Shown here in pieces: positions 38,213 to 50,445 of a DNA stretch of 64,000 bases. The notes beneath the pieces were generated by a model, which was not told the DNA's origin, made no database searches, and worked only from the letters and a program-made list of their open reading frames with translations. This stretch comes from Phoenix dactylifera (Eukaryota > Streptophyta > Magnoliopsida > Arecales > Arecaceae). Within the stretch, counting starts at the first letter, position 1. Each line of letters starts with the position of its first letter. The stretch lies in the NCBI RefSeq assembly GCF_009389715.1, contig NC_052392.1, positions 36,133,360-36,197,359 of the forward strand, given 5' to 3'. The translations under genes were made by a program, and so were the position numbers.

Positions 38213-38268
38213 ATCTTTGGCTTTGTTATCCTGTCATGGAAGTTCTTTGCCTTTGTTATCCTGTCATG
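38213..38268 (+). repeat. 27-bp tandem duplication
   Basis: CTTTGTTATCCTGTCATGGA is present twice, 27 bases apart. It is a minor local duplication in non-coding DNA. Confidence 0.8.
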
Positions 38269-38832
38269 GAAGGCAAAGATAGGTGGGAACTGGGAAGGGA
38301 GGTGATAGGTGTACGTGCGGGACCACATGCAAGAACTTTTCCCACCAACTCCAACGTCATGATGTGGTAAAAAATTAGGAAGACGTGCGATAGGTGTGTG
38401 CCGTGATACACGTGTGAGTCACTAAAGCGGTGCTTGCTAATATTTTTCCCTAACTCCTACAATCCAAGGTACAAAACAACGGCTGCCGTGCTTTGTAATC
38501 GCTGTTACATATTTCTTGTTATATTGTATGCCCACTAAAGTTGTCTTTATATATAATTTATTCCTGATTTGAACAGTTTTTCTTTGATATGAATTGTCAA
38601 AAGAAAGAATTTTTTATATGCTAAGTTAATATCACACTTCCATTTTGATCGTACCATAAAAGAAAGGTTTTAGAAAAATAACTTATACGAATCTTTCTTG
38701 GATAAAAACATAACCTACATACTAATTAGATGAGAGCACATAGTGCCTCAACTAAACTAATAGCATATCAAAGTAAAATAATAAAAGTAGGCATGCTCTT
38801 TTTATACGTTATAGGATGCCACTATCGGTTTG

Positions 38833-38837
<5 letters not shown>

Positions 38838-38911
<74 letters not shown>
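38838..38911. repeat. (TA)n microsatellite
   Basis: An uninterrupted alternating TA tract of about 74 bases. Confidence 0.98.
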
Positions 38912-38915
<4 letters not shown>

Positions 38916-41900
38916 TCCTCTTTCATTTTCTTGATACAAATAATTAGACATCCCATTGTTTTCCCTGGAAAGTTACTCAACACTATTATTTGACATGTGC
39001 AACATTCTTATGCATAAACTAGTATTCCTTTTAGTTCAATCTTTGTATCCGCTATGGACTTTTTACTCTATTTTAAATGAGAGAACAACCATAAGCAAAT
39101 GGGCTATTATTTTAGGGGTTCATTTGATGGTTTATCTTTCTCTTTTTTCCTCCATAAAACAATAAAGAGAAATGTACTCATAAACTTTAATATTTTCTTA
39201 AATTATTTCTAAAATCTTTGGAGAAAGAAAGAATTATTATTTTCAAAAATAAATGAAAATTAATAGAAGAGAGAAATAGATAAAGTTTTATGCAAATATT
39301 ATTATTAGAGAAATAAAAATACAAAAACAACAATGATGTTGAGCATTGTCAATATTTTATCGTCGACAAATCTGGTCTAAGCAAAATTAATTAAGTAGTC
39401 CAAAGGTATTAAAAAAAGGCCCCTAGCTTCTAGAGTTCGTTGCTTATCACAAAGTCATTACAACGAGAAGGAGATCTACACTATGAGAATATTGACATTA
39501 CGAAAATCCTTATTCAATTGAAGTCTTGTTAATTTGGTTTGTATCGTCCCAAAAAGACTTGGCTACCAAGTTGCATGTTGAAGCTAATGGGCGCCCTTTG
39601 ATTTTCTTGTTTTAGCGATTAACAAAGTTGCCCTAAGTGCTAATACTGCAAGTTTATTTTGGTATGTGGTGCAAAAAAATTGCCTATATTTTATGCTCAA
39701 AAAAATTGTCAGCATTCTTTGTAGTACGATGATTTTGCGAATCAGATATATAGATACAACTCAAGCTGGGCTGATTGAAATCAAGCCCTATATATATGTA
39801 GAATCGAAACTCAATTCATTGACATCAAGCCATTTTGTTTGATCCAAACTTGAAGATCTATGAATTGGATGATCAAATTAATAGGTCATCATGTAGCCTT
39901 TGCAGCCCAACAATGGCGTTCGATTGTTTTCTAGGGCTGAGGAGGCATTACCAGTACAAATGCAATTCATGAATCTGAACGTTTATGAGTTATATGGTTC
40001 TTATCTCTGAGTTAGTTAAACTAGCCTTTTCTCATGGTTGGGTCGTTAGCAAGCCAGTGATATGGATGCTCATCCTACTAGACCAAAATGATAAATAATC
40101 CAAATTATCTTGAGCTAAGATATTCGAACTATATTTTGGTGGATGGTGATCTTACTGAGGCCAAAAATTGATACCTAAAGTTAGTCTAAATTTTAGCATT
40201 CCAAGCATATTTTGGTATGCTTGGCTACCTAGGTTGGTAGGGAGGGTGGGGAACATACCACCCACTGGCATGTGAATGAATGCTTTAGGAAGAAGACCCT
40301 CTAGATTGTTTTTTTATTATCATCATACTTAGTTCTATTGTGCAGACAAGAGCCCCAACCTCTCCTTGTCAAAGGGAAAACAAAGAGAAAAGTTTATTCC
40401 TCCCCTCTCTTCAGGTGCATGGAAAGACTGGTCATGTCCAGCGAATCTAGCCAGTTGGAGAATCCCTCCCCCACATCCCCACTCCCCCACTCTAACCTTC
40501 AATGAAAGACAAAACTTGTTACTGTAAATGTGGGGTGTATCTACGGCTGTAATTGCGTGGTAGTTCAAGACATAATATTGGATTGTTGTTGGTGGCTGGA
40601 AGGACATGTGAGTCCTATTAGTTGTCAATCATTGGTGCTTGTGAGACCGCAGATGTCCAACTCATTTGAGATATCCTGCCGCAAAATTATGTTCTATTAG
40701 TACCTTATTCCTTCAGGGGAAGGGATATTCCTTGTGTCATGTGACATTGGCCTTCAACTTCCATCCCATATTTGTCTACGCAAATCACATGGTACTTTGA
40801 AATCATTCAAGGATCAAACAAATGTGACAATCTTTTCTAATGCATGCGATAACAGTGCACCTTTTTTGTTAAGATTGTATGTGCAGGAATTAATATCTTG
40901 GTTTGCTTTTGTCACATTCATCACTAGTGATGAGCAACTGGACGGCTATAATGTGGTTTTCCTTTGATACACAGTGTCAGACAACATCATGGTTAGTCAC
41001 GATCGTGCATGTGATGTCTGATTGCAGCCAAAATCTACGATATAGAGTTTGTTGAGCATGTCCTGAATTTACAAGTCCTAGAAAGCCAAAAGATCCCCCA
41101 GGCTGCCATACATGTTTTGTTTGGGCTGCATGAATAGTTAACCGGGGTCGTGGGGTCGGAGCTCCCGCCAGCCAGACTTAACTTGATTATTGTAGAACAC
41201 CAGTTTGAGTTCAAATTGACTTACTCTATCATATATATCACTCATAACCCTAAAATGAGGAGAGCAATTGAGTGTTCTAGAGATCGAATGTATTAGAAGA
41301 TAGTGTTGGTGAGGAAATTTTATATTATGTAATCTCCATAAATATTGTATGCTCTTATTCTTTTCTTTCTTTCTTTCTTGTTGCATTATTCTCCCTGCCT
41401 CAATAGAGTCAAGATGTGCTTAGTTTAAAAAGAGATAGAGAAGAAAAAGAATGCAGTGGGGAAAATGTGAGATAGTTATCATTCCACTTTCTCAAATAGT
41501 GATGACTCCTCCTTGCTCGCACCGTTGGATGGGGTACTGTAAACACAATTGATAAGTTTTTTTGGTTTAGATCATAGAATAAATAATGAAATAAATATGT
41601 TGCTTTATAAGTTTTTTCCTTCTTTATGATAATAAAGCATAGTTGGGCTTGAAACTATACTCATAATCCATGATATCGCAGTCTCACTATCACACGCCGA
41701 CCCGATAGCCTAAGCCGAGAATATGACAGACGACTGAATATCCCTAGGGTTAACCTTATAGGATATGCAAGGTCTGCCTTTTGATTCACATACATGTCAT
41801 TCCAAACTCAGGTAGTGGTGGGAATAAATAGTCTACAAGCACTAATGATAAGAACACATCAAATTATTCTAAGAAATACTAATCAAATATTTTCTAAGTT

Positions 41901-41925
41901 ACAAAATCTTTCTGTGGGTAGGGAA
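38912..41925. other. Intergenic region
   Basis: AT-rich DNA with short chance frames. I see no supported gene, RNA or element here apart from low-complexity runs. Confidence 0.5.
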
Positions 41926-42245
41926 TTTTTTTCCCTACCCATAGATATAAAAGAAGAACATAATTAATAAATACAATTTGTCTAACTCTACTATTATAGT
42001 TGGCTAATGTGACTATTAACTTTAGGGTCAAATTTGTTAATCTTCCATAACTTAGCATTGAAGGCCAGTAATTAGATATTAGATAGCTTTTTCGGTATAA
42101 GATCTAGAGGTACTACCTTGACCTGGTCTTCAATGCAGCCTGAGAAATATTTGAAAAAAAAAAAGATGGCTTTTATCGTAATGGGGTAATGAATCTGGCC
42201 TTATAATACTAAATATCATGTTGTAATGAATATTTTCTCTATTAT
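41926..42245 (+). repeat. Dispersed repeat family B, copy 1 (partner at 58479-58790)
   Basis: The two copies share long runs such as TAGATATAAAAGAAGAACAT, ATTTGTCTAACTC, ACTTTAGGGTC, TTAATCTTCCATAACTTAG, AGAGGTACTACCTTGA and AAATATCATGTTGTA, in the same order and orientation, with few indels over about 310 bases. No open frame is conserved, so it is a non-coding mobile or duplicated element. Confidence 0.85.
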
Positions 42246-42288
42246 TATATATATAACATTACCCCGGGGGGCAGTACTACATTACTCC

Positions 42289-42500
42289 TTATAATACCGA
42301 ATTGAAACATAGTTGCATTGAAAAGCTCCATTGACGACCCCAACGTGGCAGCCTGTCTTCAATTCTAGGATCGACAGGGAGTGAAGCAGCAGCCGTGGCA
42401 TCTAGGAGAACTTCAGGATCAGAGAAGGAGAAGTGCTTCGTGTGGATAATACCTGTCAAACAGGTGCGAAGGTCCATATTGGAGAGGCTAAGTGGAGAGG
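42289..42500 (-). other. Unassigned coding-like segment
   Basis: On the minus strand an open stretch reads through IWETLPSPLSLSNMDLRTCL and on to LLDATAAASLPVDPRIEDRL. Its composition is protein-like rather than random, and a CTAG acceptor lies just upstream (about 42520). I recognise no family and see no partner exon. It may be a last exon or a relic. Confidence 0.25.
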
Positions 42501-43224
42501 GTAAGGTCTCCCATATTGATACTAGAACTAATTAATAAACCTTTAAAAGAGCTAAGTGCAACTTAAAGAGGTGTTGAGCTAATGAAGGGTATACACCGCA
42601 TGCATGGCTAATTAACATCTATGAAATCAAGTGCAACAAAGAATATATAGATATACCAACAGATTTCTGTCTGTTCACTGATCTTCGCATCGTATATTCA
42701 AATATTACTCTTCTTGAATAGTAGTTAAAGATGGACAATTTGGTCTGCAGACACGTGTAGTCCACAGTCAAGGAGCCTTTGTCATGCTCAAGTCAATTCT
42801 TGCATAGTAATTAAGTCAATTCTTCTACATTTGTCGATTGGTACTTTTCTTCCATGTAGACTTGGATTTGCTGGTCTGTGCATTTTGTCGGCGCATGTGG
42901 AAAGATTGAAGATTTTATTCCAAGTCCAAGCTTGCGGATGAAGTTTCTACCACAAAACTTTCTTATCCTCAATGTGTGGATTCTAGACCTCACAAGAAAT
43001 TGTTCGCCATGTTTTCCTACTTCTGCTTCTCTCTTTTACCTTCCGTGAGTTGCTCGTTTGTCTCTGAATTTTTTTGTCCTTCTACTTGTTCTCTCATTCC
43101 GTGTGTTACCGTTCAAACGCTTTCAATTTTAATAGTTATTCTCAGAGTGGGGTCCACGCCCATCTATTTTTCCGAAAAAAATCTTGGCATTGAAGAATTG
43201 AACATGACGTTACTGAAAGCCATG

Positions 43225-43255
43225 CGGTCAACCTACTAGTATGATGAGTTGACCG
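43225..43255. promoter_or_regulatory. Inverted pair of W-boxes upstream of the receptor gene
   Basis: CGGTCAAC (43225-43232) and GTTGACCG (43248-43255) are perfect 8-base inverted arms with a 15-base centre. Each contains the TTGAC core bound by WRKY factors. It lies about 105 bases before the proposed start codon of a receptor-like protein, a class often induced by WRKY factors. Confidence 0.5.
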
Positions 43256-43358
43256 TAGGCTTAGATTTCCATACCTCTATGCTTTTATATGAATTGTGCA
43301 AGGATGAGATGAGAAGCAAATGTGCATCTCACAATTACCTTACGACAGTCACTCTGCT

Positions 43359-46300
43359 ATGAGGAATTGCTACCGCCTTGCCTCCTACTCAAGGCTAGCA
43401 ATTTTGTTATGGACTTCATTGATTATAGTCCCGTGTAACTATAGCAGCAGCTTCGGGTGTCCTTTGGAGGAGTATGAAGCTCTATTAGGGCTTAGATCTT
43501 CTCTCCTTCGCAACAATTACACTTCACCACCTACATGGGCAAGAGGGAGAGACTGCTGCCTCTGGGAGAGAGTAACTTGCAACAATAGCACACGACGAGT
43601 GTCGAAGCTTAGGCTTTCGAGGCTCGTAGAATTTGATCAACTTGAGAAATGGCGATTGAATTTCAGCATTTTTTCCTCCTTTCAGGAGCTCCGACAGCTT
43701 AACTTGTCCTACAATCAAATTATAGGATCGTTATCACACATGGGTCAGCCCCTCTCTCATCCAACTTGTTTCTCCAATTTTTTTAGTAAATTCATATTTT
43801 CTGTCCCTTTGTTGTAAATATTTTTGACTTAGATTCTCTTTCTTTGAAAATTTTGTATTTGATAGATATCTCAGGATTGAGAAAGTTAGAAATTCTTGAT
43901 CTCAGCTATAATCGCCTTAGTGGAGCTATTCCATTATCTTTCAAAAATCTATCATCACTTAGAGTCTTGAACTTGAGTGTCAACGAGCTAAATGGCACAC
44001 TTGATGTTAAAGGTAATAACTTACAGAGTCCTCTATAATTATTTCTCCATCATAAAATCATTAACTCATTGAGTATAATGGTTTATATTGTCTTCTTGGT
44101 TAATATTAGCCTCTTCCTCACCCAACTTGTTTCTCTAATTTTTTCAGTCTATTCATATTTTCTATCCACTTGTTGTAATATTTTTGATTTCGATTTTCTT
44201 TTTTTGAGAATATCGTGTTTGACAGGCATCACAGGATTGATAAAGTTGGAGATCCTTGATCTTAGCAATAATCGGCTCACTGGAACTATTCCATTATCTT
44301 TTAAAAATCTATCTTCACTCAGTGCCCTATATCTGCAGAGCAACATGCTAAATGACACACTTGATGTGGAAGGTAATAACTTACATAATTATTTGCCTTT
44401 ATTTCTCTATCACGAGACCATTAACACATCAAGTAAAATTGTTTATATATTGTCTTCTTGGTTTATGTCAGCCTCTCTCTCATTCAACTTATTTCTCCAA
44501 TATATTTATACTTTTTATCCTCTTGTTGTAAATATTTTTGATTTAGATTTTCTTTTTTTGGGAATATCACATTTGACAGGCATCACAGGCTTGAAAAAGT
44601 TAGAGATTCTTGATCTCAGCAATACCGGGCTCTCTAGAATTATTCCATTATCATTTAAAAATCTATCTTCACTCAGTTCCCTATATTTGTGGGGCAACAT
44701 GCTAAATGACACACTTGATATGGAAGGTAATAACTTACAAAATTATTTGCCTTTATTTTTCTATCACGAGACCATTAACACATCAAGTAAAATTGTTTAT
44801 ATATCAGCCACTCCCTCATCCAACTTGTTTCTCTAACATATTTATACTTTCTATCCTCTTGTTGTAAATATTTTTGATTTAGATTTTTTTTTGGAAATAA
44901 CATATTTGACAGGCATCACAGGATTGAGAAAGTTGGAGATCCTTGATCTCAGGGAAAACGGGCTCACTAGAACTATTCCATTATCTTTTAAAAATCTATC
45001 TTCACTTAAGGCCCTATATCTGGAAGGCAACATGCTAAACGGCACAGCTGATATGGAAGGTAATAAGTTATAAAATCATTTACATTGATTTCTCTATCAC
45101 GAGACAATTAACATATCGATTATAATGGTTTATATATTGTCTTCTTGGTTTTTGTCAGCCTCTCCTGCATCCATCTTATTTCTCCAATTCATTTATAACT
45201 TACAGAGTCTTCTACAATTATTTCTCTGTCGTAGGATCATTAACACATTGAGTATAATAGTTTATATATTGTTTTCTTGGTTTATGTTAGCCTCTCCCTC
45301 ATCTAACTTGTTTCTCTAATTTTTTCAGTCTATTCATATTTTCTATCCACTTATTGTAAATATTTTTGATCTAGATTTTTTTTGAAAATATTATATTTGA
45401 TAGGCATCACAGGATTGAGAAAGTTGGAGATCCTTGATCTCAGCTATAACGAGCTCACTGGAACTATTCCATTATCTTATAAAAAACTCTCTTCACTCAG
45501 TGCCTTATATCTGAGAGGCAACATGCTAAATGGCACACTTGATGTGGAAGGTAATAAGTTACAAAATCATCTACATTTATTTCTCTCTCACAAGACCATT
45601 AACACATTGATTATAATGGTTTTTATATTGTCTTCTTGGTTGATGTCAGCCTCTCCCTCATCCAATTTGTTTCTGCAATTTCAGTCTATTCATATTTTCT
45701 ATCATGTTATCATAAATATTTTTGATTTAGATTCACTTTTTTTGGAAACTTTGTATTTGATAATGACATATTAGTATTGAGAAAGTTAGAAATCCTTGAT
45801 CCTCACTGGAACTGTTCTATTATCTCTTAAAAATCAATCTTCTCTCATTGTCCTGAATCTAAAAGGCAACAAGCTGAATCGCACACTTAATGTGGAACAT
45901 AATAATTTATGGATTCATCCGCAATTATTCTCTGACATGAGACTATCAGCACATTGAGTATAATGGCTTATATTATCTTCTTTGTTTATATTTATGGCTC
46001 TATATTTCAGGCATGCTAGGAATGCAAAAGCTTAGAGTGCTTGATTTTGGAGCTAATCAGCTCATAGGAGGGATACCCATAGCTTTGAGAAATTTTTCTT
46101 CCGTTAATTTCTTATATTTGGATCGAAATAATCTAATAGGTTTAGTGCCTTCATAAGGTATAATGTTTATTCCTTTGACTAAGAATTTAACATGTTCCTT
46201 ATTTTAAGGTCACAAATTCCCCCATATTCAAAGCTAAAAAATCTGTACATGTTGACTGATGATTTAGCCAAGCTGAATCATTTTTTTAGTCTAAGCCAAA

Positions 46301-48963
46301 ATTGCGGCCAAATTCAATCTTGATTAAGTTAACTTGGCTAAATTAGAAAACTTATCAAACTTATGTTCCCCAATTTAAATCCAACAATCGTTCTAAATTG
46401 GCTTCAGCAAGTTAAAATGACTTTTGATTCATCATATCAAGCATTTACACTAAGTTCGCATGACACATAGCGATACTTAATCAGTTATCCAGAATCAGTG
46501 AGTGGAGAATATAAATTTTAATTGTATAATTTTTTTAATAGTAATTTTCAAATGTTACTTCCCTTGATCACTAGGCACCTTTAACCTCTTTTTTATTTAT
46601 TCTCTTATTGTATTTCATTTATATTTTTGTTTAACATGCATGACTGACTTGTGTCACCAAGATGACTCACCGAAGACAAAAAATTAGGAGTAGACAAGTA
46701 TTGAGTCACAAGTTTTCTAACTTTGTTCATATTATGGGGCAAAATGTTTTTTTTTAATTTTCTTCCTTTTTTTTTAGGGCTCAGTGGACTACAGAACCTA
46801 CATGAGTTGGATCTTTCTTACAACCAACTCAATGGAAGTCTTCCTTTATCTCTGGAGAAACTAGTTTCTCTTCAACATTTAGCTCTTTCTTATAACATGA
46901 TGAAGGGTAATATTCCACCACACATCTTCGCTGGTCTTGTTTCACTTCGGTATCTAGATCTTTCTGGCAACCTATTCAATGGGCATTTCTCATTTTCCTC
47001 CTTCGGTAATCTTTCAAAGCTAGAATTTATAGGCTTGTCAAGCAATGAGGAATTATTTGTACATCTTGACAGTGGAAAGTTTGTTCCGTCTTTCCAGCTA
47101 CGGTCCCTCCAGTTGTCACATTGTAACCTTGATGCGAACCCACTTGCAACACCGACGTTTCTTTCTTCCCAAGACAAGTTAGAAGCTCTTGATCTTTCCC
47201 ACAATAACTTGATAGGAAATTTTCCCCATTGGTCGCTCCAAAATCTGACCAGACTAGTAGTTCTCAACTTGAGAAATAACTCAATAATGGGTGCATTTCA
47301 ATTGCCAAAGCATCTAAATACGAGCATGTTTGCCCTTGATCTCTCCATGAATCTCCTCAGTGGACTGATTCCTACAAACATCGTCACAATATTTCCAAAG
47401 ATGTTGGTCTTGAATTTGTCCTCAAATTATCTAACCGGAAGTATCCCTTCATCATTGGGTAACTTGAGTAATCTGGGGATATTGGATTTGTCCCATAATA
47501 ATTTATCCGGGGAACTACCAACTCGCCTGATGATTGATTGCCCTGAATTGTCTGTCTTGAAGCTTTCCAACAACAACTTGCATGGGAAGATGTTTAGTAC
47601 AAATTATGGTTATCCTTCACTGGAATATGTTTATCTAGATGGAAACAAGTTTACTGGACCATTGCCGAGCAATCTGCCATCCTACCAGGAGTTATATTTA
47701 TTGGATGTCCACAATAACCAATTATCAGGTATAATTCCAGAGAGCATAGGACTTGTTTCCTATCTATATTACCTTAACCTAGGAGGAAATGATTTCTATG
47801 GCGAAGTACCAAATCATTTGTGTAATCTAACACTGCTTTACGTGTTAGACTTATCCCATAATAGCTTCTCCGGGTCATTACCTGATTGCTTCCAATCATC
47901 CAAACCAGTGCTTCTCAAGTTTGCTGGGAATGCTTTAACAGGCATAATTCCAAGTAGTTATTTCAATATTTCATCCCTTGAAGTTTTCGATGTCAGTAAT
48001 AACCAGCTTTCAGGTAAACTGCCAAGACATATCGGAGAAAAACTGTCTTTGCAGATTCTTGTTCTTAGTGAAAATTCACTTGAAGGCCATATACCAATTG
48101 AGTTATGCAAGCTACGGTCTTTACACATTCTGGACCTTTCACAAAACATTCTTTCAGGATCAATGCCCTCTTGCTTTGGCAAAATGCACTTCAGGAAGGC
48201 TGACTCAACAGATACATATATTCCTCGGTATGAAATTGGATGGATCGAATTCAGTACAAGTGTGCGGATTGAGTTTTATGAAGTTGATATATTGATGGTG
48301 GACTTCATCACCAAAGGAAACTTATATGCCTACCCAACAGATCATTTGCTTTTGATGTCTGCAATTGATTTGGCAGGAAACAAGTTGACGGGAAACATAC
48401 CGCCAGAAATTGGAAATCTAAACGAGCTTGTACAATTGAATCTATCGTTCAATCAGCTGACAGGTCCAATCCCCGAAACTTTTTCGAAACTTAGTCAGAT
48501 TGAAAGCTTGGATGTGTCACACAATCAGTTGAGTGGTGGGATACCTTGGCAATTGACTCAACTAAACTTCTTGGAGGTCTTCTCAGTTGCCTACAATAAC
48601 TTATCTGGATGTACACCAGGTTTCAAAGACCAATTTGCCACATTTAATGTGAGTAGCTATGAAGGTAATATTGGATTACATGGGCCGCCGTTGGATATGA
48701 CCTGCACATCTGACTCGACTCCAATTGTGCCACCTGAAGTAGAAGAAAACCAAGATGATAGCAGTGTGGAGGATGATGCCATCTTCTTTGCAATACTTGC
48801 AGCTTCATTTGTGGCTGCCTTCTGGGGTTGTATTGCTTTTTTGTTATGTCATCGAATTGGGCAGCACATTCGCAGTATATTGGATGGTTATGTGGACTCA
48901 TTGATTGAAAGGATCTTAATGGCAGTACATAAGTGGACTCGCATGCAGCGGAATCGCAAGTGA
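43359..48963 (+). CDS. LRR receptor-like protein (RLP), multi-exon, possibly defective
   Basis: The encoded cell-surface protein has a signal peptide, extracellular LRRs, one membrane helix and a short cytoplasmic tail without a kinase. Exon 1 (43359-43743) holds a signal segment, an LRRNT domain (CPLEEYEALLGL, DCCLWERVTC) and the first repeat. Intact cassette exons follow at 43866-44012, 44226-44372, 44580-44726, 44913-45059 and 45404-45550, each 147 bases, 49 residues and phase 1-1. A sixth (46011-46157) carries an in-frame TAA. The last exon (46778-48963) supplies the remaining LRRs, the island region, the final LRRs, an acidic stretch and a membrane helix (AIFFAILAASFVAAFWGCIA). An upstream ATG at 43320 is possible, but 43359 puts the hydrophobic core nearer the start. 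Splicing without the TAA cassette gives about 1,101 residues, normal for RLPs of the RLP1/CuRe1-like group. With it included, the protein stops before the membrane helix. Confidence 0.85.
43866..45550 (+). repeat. Tandem array of LRR exon-intron units
   Basis: Five units, each a 147-base exon plus its downstream intron, are repeated with periods of 360, 354, 333 and 491 bases. Introns are as alike as exons: each contains TTACAxAxT, TTATTTCTCTATCAC, ATTAACACAT, TATATTGTCTTCTTGGTTTA and TTGTAAATATTTTTGATTTA in the same order. This points to unequal crossing-over of whole genomic units rather than exon shuffling. Confidence 0.92.
45768..45899 (+). pseudogene. Dead LRR cassette exon
   Basis: Sequence similar to the 147-base cassettes is recognisable (GAGAAAGTTAGAAATCCTTGAT, CTCACTGGAACTGTTC, AAGGCAACAAGCTGAAT). 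The acceptor GATAG|GCATC has become GATAATGAC, about 20 bases of the repeat core are deleted, and the donor GAAGGTAAT has become GAACATAAT. Both splice sites are lost. Confidence 0.8.
46011..46157 (+). pseudogene. LRR cassette exon with in-frame stop
   Basis: It has an intact acceptor (TTTCAG|GC), an intact donor (AAG|GTATAA), the standard 147-base length and phase 1-1, but the penultimate codon is TAA (46154-46156) where sister cassettes have GAA or AAA. It is more diverged than the other cassettes, so it is an older copy. Confidence 0.8.
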
Positions 48964-49015
48964 GATAAACAGTACCTTGGGCATTTTAGAGAAGTCTTTC
49001 TTTTTGGTACTTTGT

Positions 49016-49021
49016 AATAAA
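49016..49021 (+). promoter_or_regulatory. Polyadenylation signal of the receptor gene
   Basis: AATAAA stands 53 bases after the TGA stop, the only canonical signal close downstream. Confidence 0.5.
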
Positions 49022-50353
49022 GCAAAGCAAGCTTCCGTTCAATGTAGTAATTTGAAATCTTCCATGCAATCAACTTTGATATAGTTTTCCATGGCTTCTT
49101 CCCTTATTTTCATCTAGGTACAAGTCCTCTATATGTACTTATTTGAATGATTATATCACTCATATGCTTTTGGACAATCAATTGTAGGTTGTGAAGATGA
49201 TACTTATATCCAATTCTATTCCGTTGTCTCTGATCATTCACGACCTACCACGCTATATGGCAGCTTTCCAAAACTTTCTTCCAGACTCTTGTGATCAATG
49301 ATTGTGAACCTTGAGATCCTATGACAAACTTAATTATCACCTGAAATGCCTATGTCATCTCCATGGTGGGAGCAATTGAAATTGACCCTTCGCCATGACC
49401 CTTGGGCTTCTTATGCTTGGACATCAGATTTCTTTGAGATGAGAAATTGATACATAATACGACGGCTTTGGATCAATGTTGACATGCTATCTTAGATGGA
49501 TGATGTGGTCATCAGCAGATTAATTTGAACCATATGTCTTAATGTCTGGTGCTCCATCGTCTAGTGGATAAGGCTTTGGTGTGGGAACCGGTAGTTTGAG
49601 GAACCTAGTGAAGCCGTATGTCTACCGAAATAAACCAAAGGAGGAAGAAAAAAGGACTTTAAACTATTTTAGAATAGACCACCGAAATACTAAGGAACGA
49701 AGGTTGTCAGCCAATCGGCCGCTCTTTTCATCTTCCAAGCTCCAGCTGCGCAGACGGCTCGGAAACTTGCCAGGTTTCTCTTCAGGCCAGAACAACTCAC
49801 TTTTTTCAAAAGGAGTCCGGTGCTCATTAAACTCCATTTATGAGCTCTATTATTGTCTTTATCCCAACTATGGGTCGGCACTCTTCTCTACGAAACAGGT
49901 GGAGGAGATCAAATAGCAGACACCTGGCGTGAATCCAATGGGCCCTGAGTCTCATGTGGAGATGGACCCTTCTCCTAATGTAGATGACCAAGAAACCGTT
50001 GTGGAGGAGACCTCACGTGGGAGGTCTTCCAGCGGAAAGCATGCAGGCTGACCATAACGTCCTGCGTTGAACAAGATACAGAGGACATTGGGGAAACCAC
50101 TGAGGCAAAGGAAATTTTAGAGAATGAAGGAGGAGGCTTCAGGCCGGTGCAGACACGAGTACTGAACTGATTATTTTACAGAATCATGGTCGTCGTAGGA
50201 GGACAGTCCAGCCACTTTCGTTGTGGCTGGATTGATTGATGTTATTTTTTATTATTTATTTATTTTATGTGGGTAGGATTAATTTGCATATTGTCACTTG
50301 AGGACCTTTTTTCGAATTGTTTTCTTCGTTGGGACTTATTTGTTATTTTGTGG

Positions 50354-50356
<3 letters not shown>
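49022..50356. other. Intergenic; possible retroelement-derived part
   Basis: No gene is supported. Positions 49555-50260 have more balanced composition than their surroundings, with an open stretch at 49581-49916 lacking an ATG start and any family resemblance. It may be LINE 5' sequence or another retroelement relic. Confidence 0.35.

Positions 50357-50441
<85 letters not shown>
50357..50441. repeat. (TA)n microsatellite with inverted flanks
   Basis: An alternating TA tract of about 84 bases, bordered by GGCCC on the left and GGGC on the right, so the whole can form one hairpin with GCCCTA/TAGGGC ends. Confidence 0.97.

Positions 50442-50445
<4 letters not shown>

Noticed and set aside
49550..49620. 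Possible tRNA gene (TCCATCGTCTAGTGGATAAGG looks like a D-arm start; quoted in part)
   Set aside because: No matching acceptor stem or GGTTCGAxTCC T-arm follows at the right distance.
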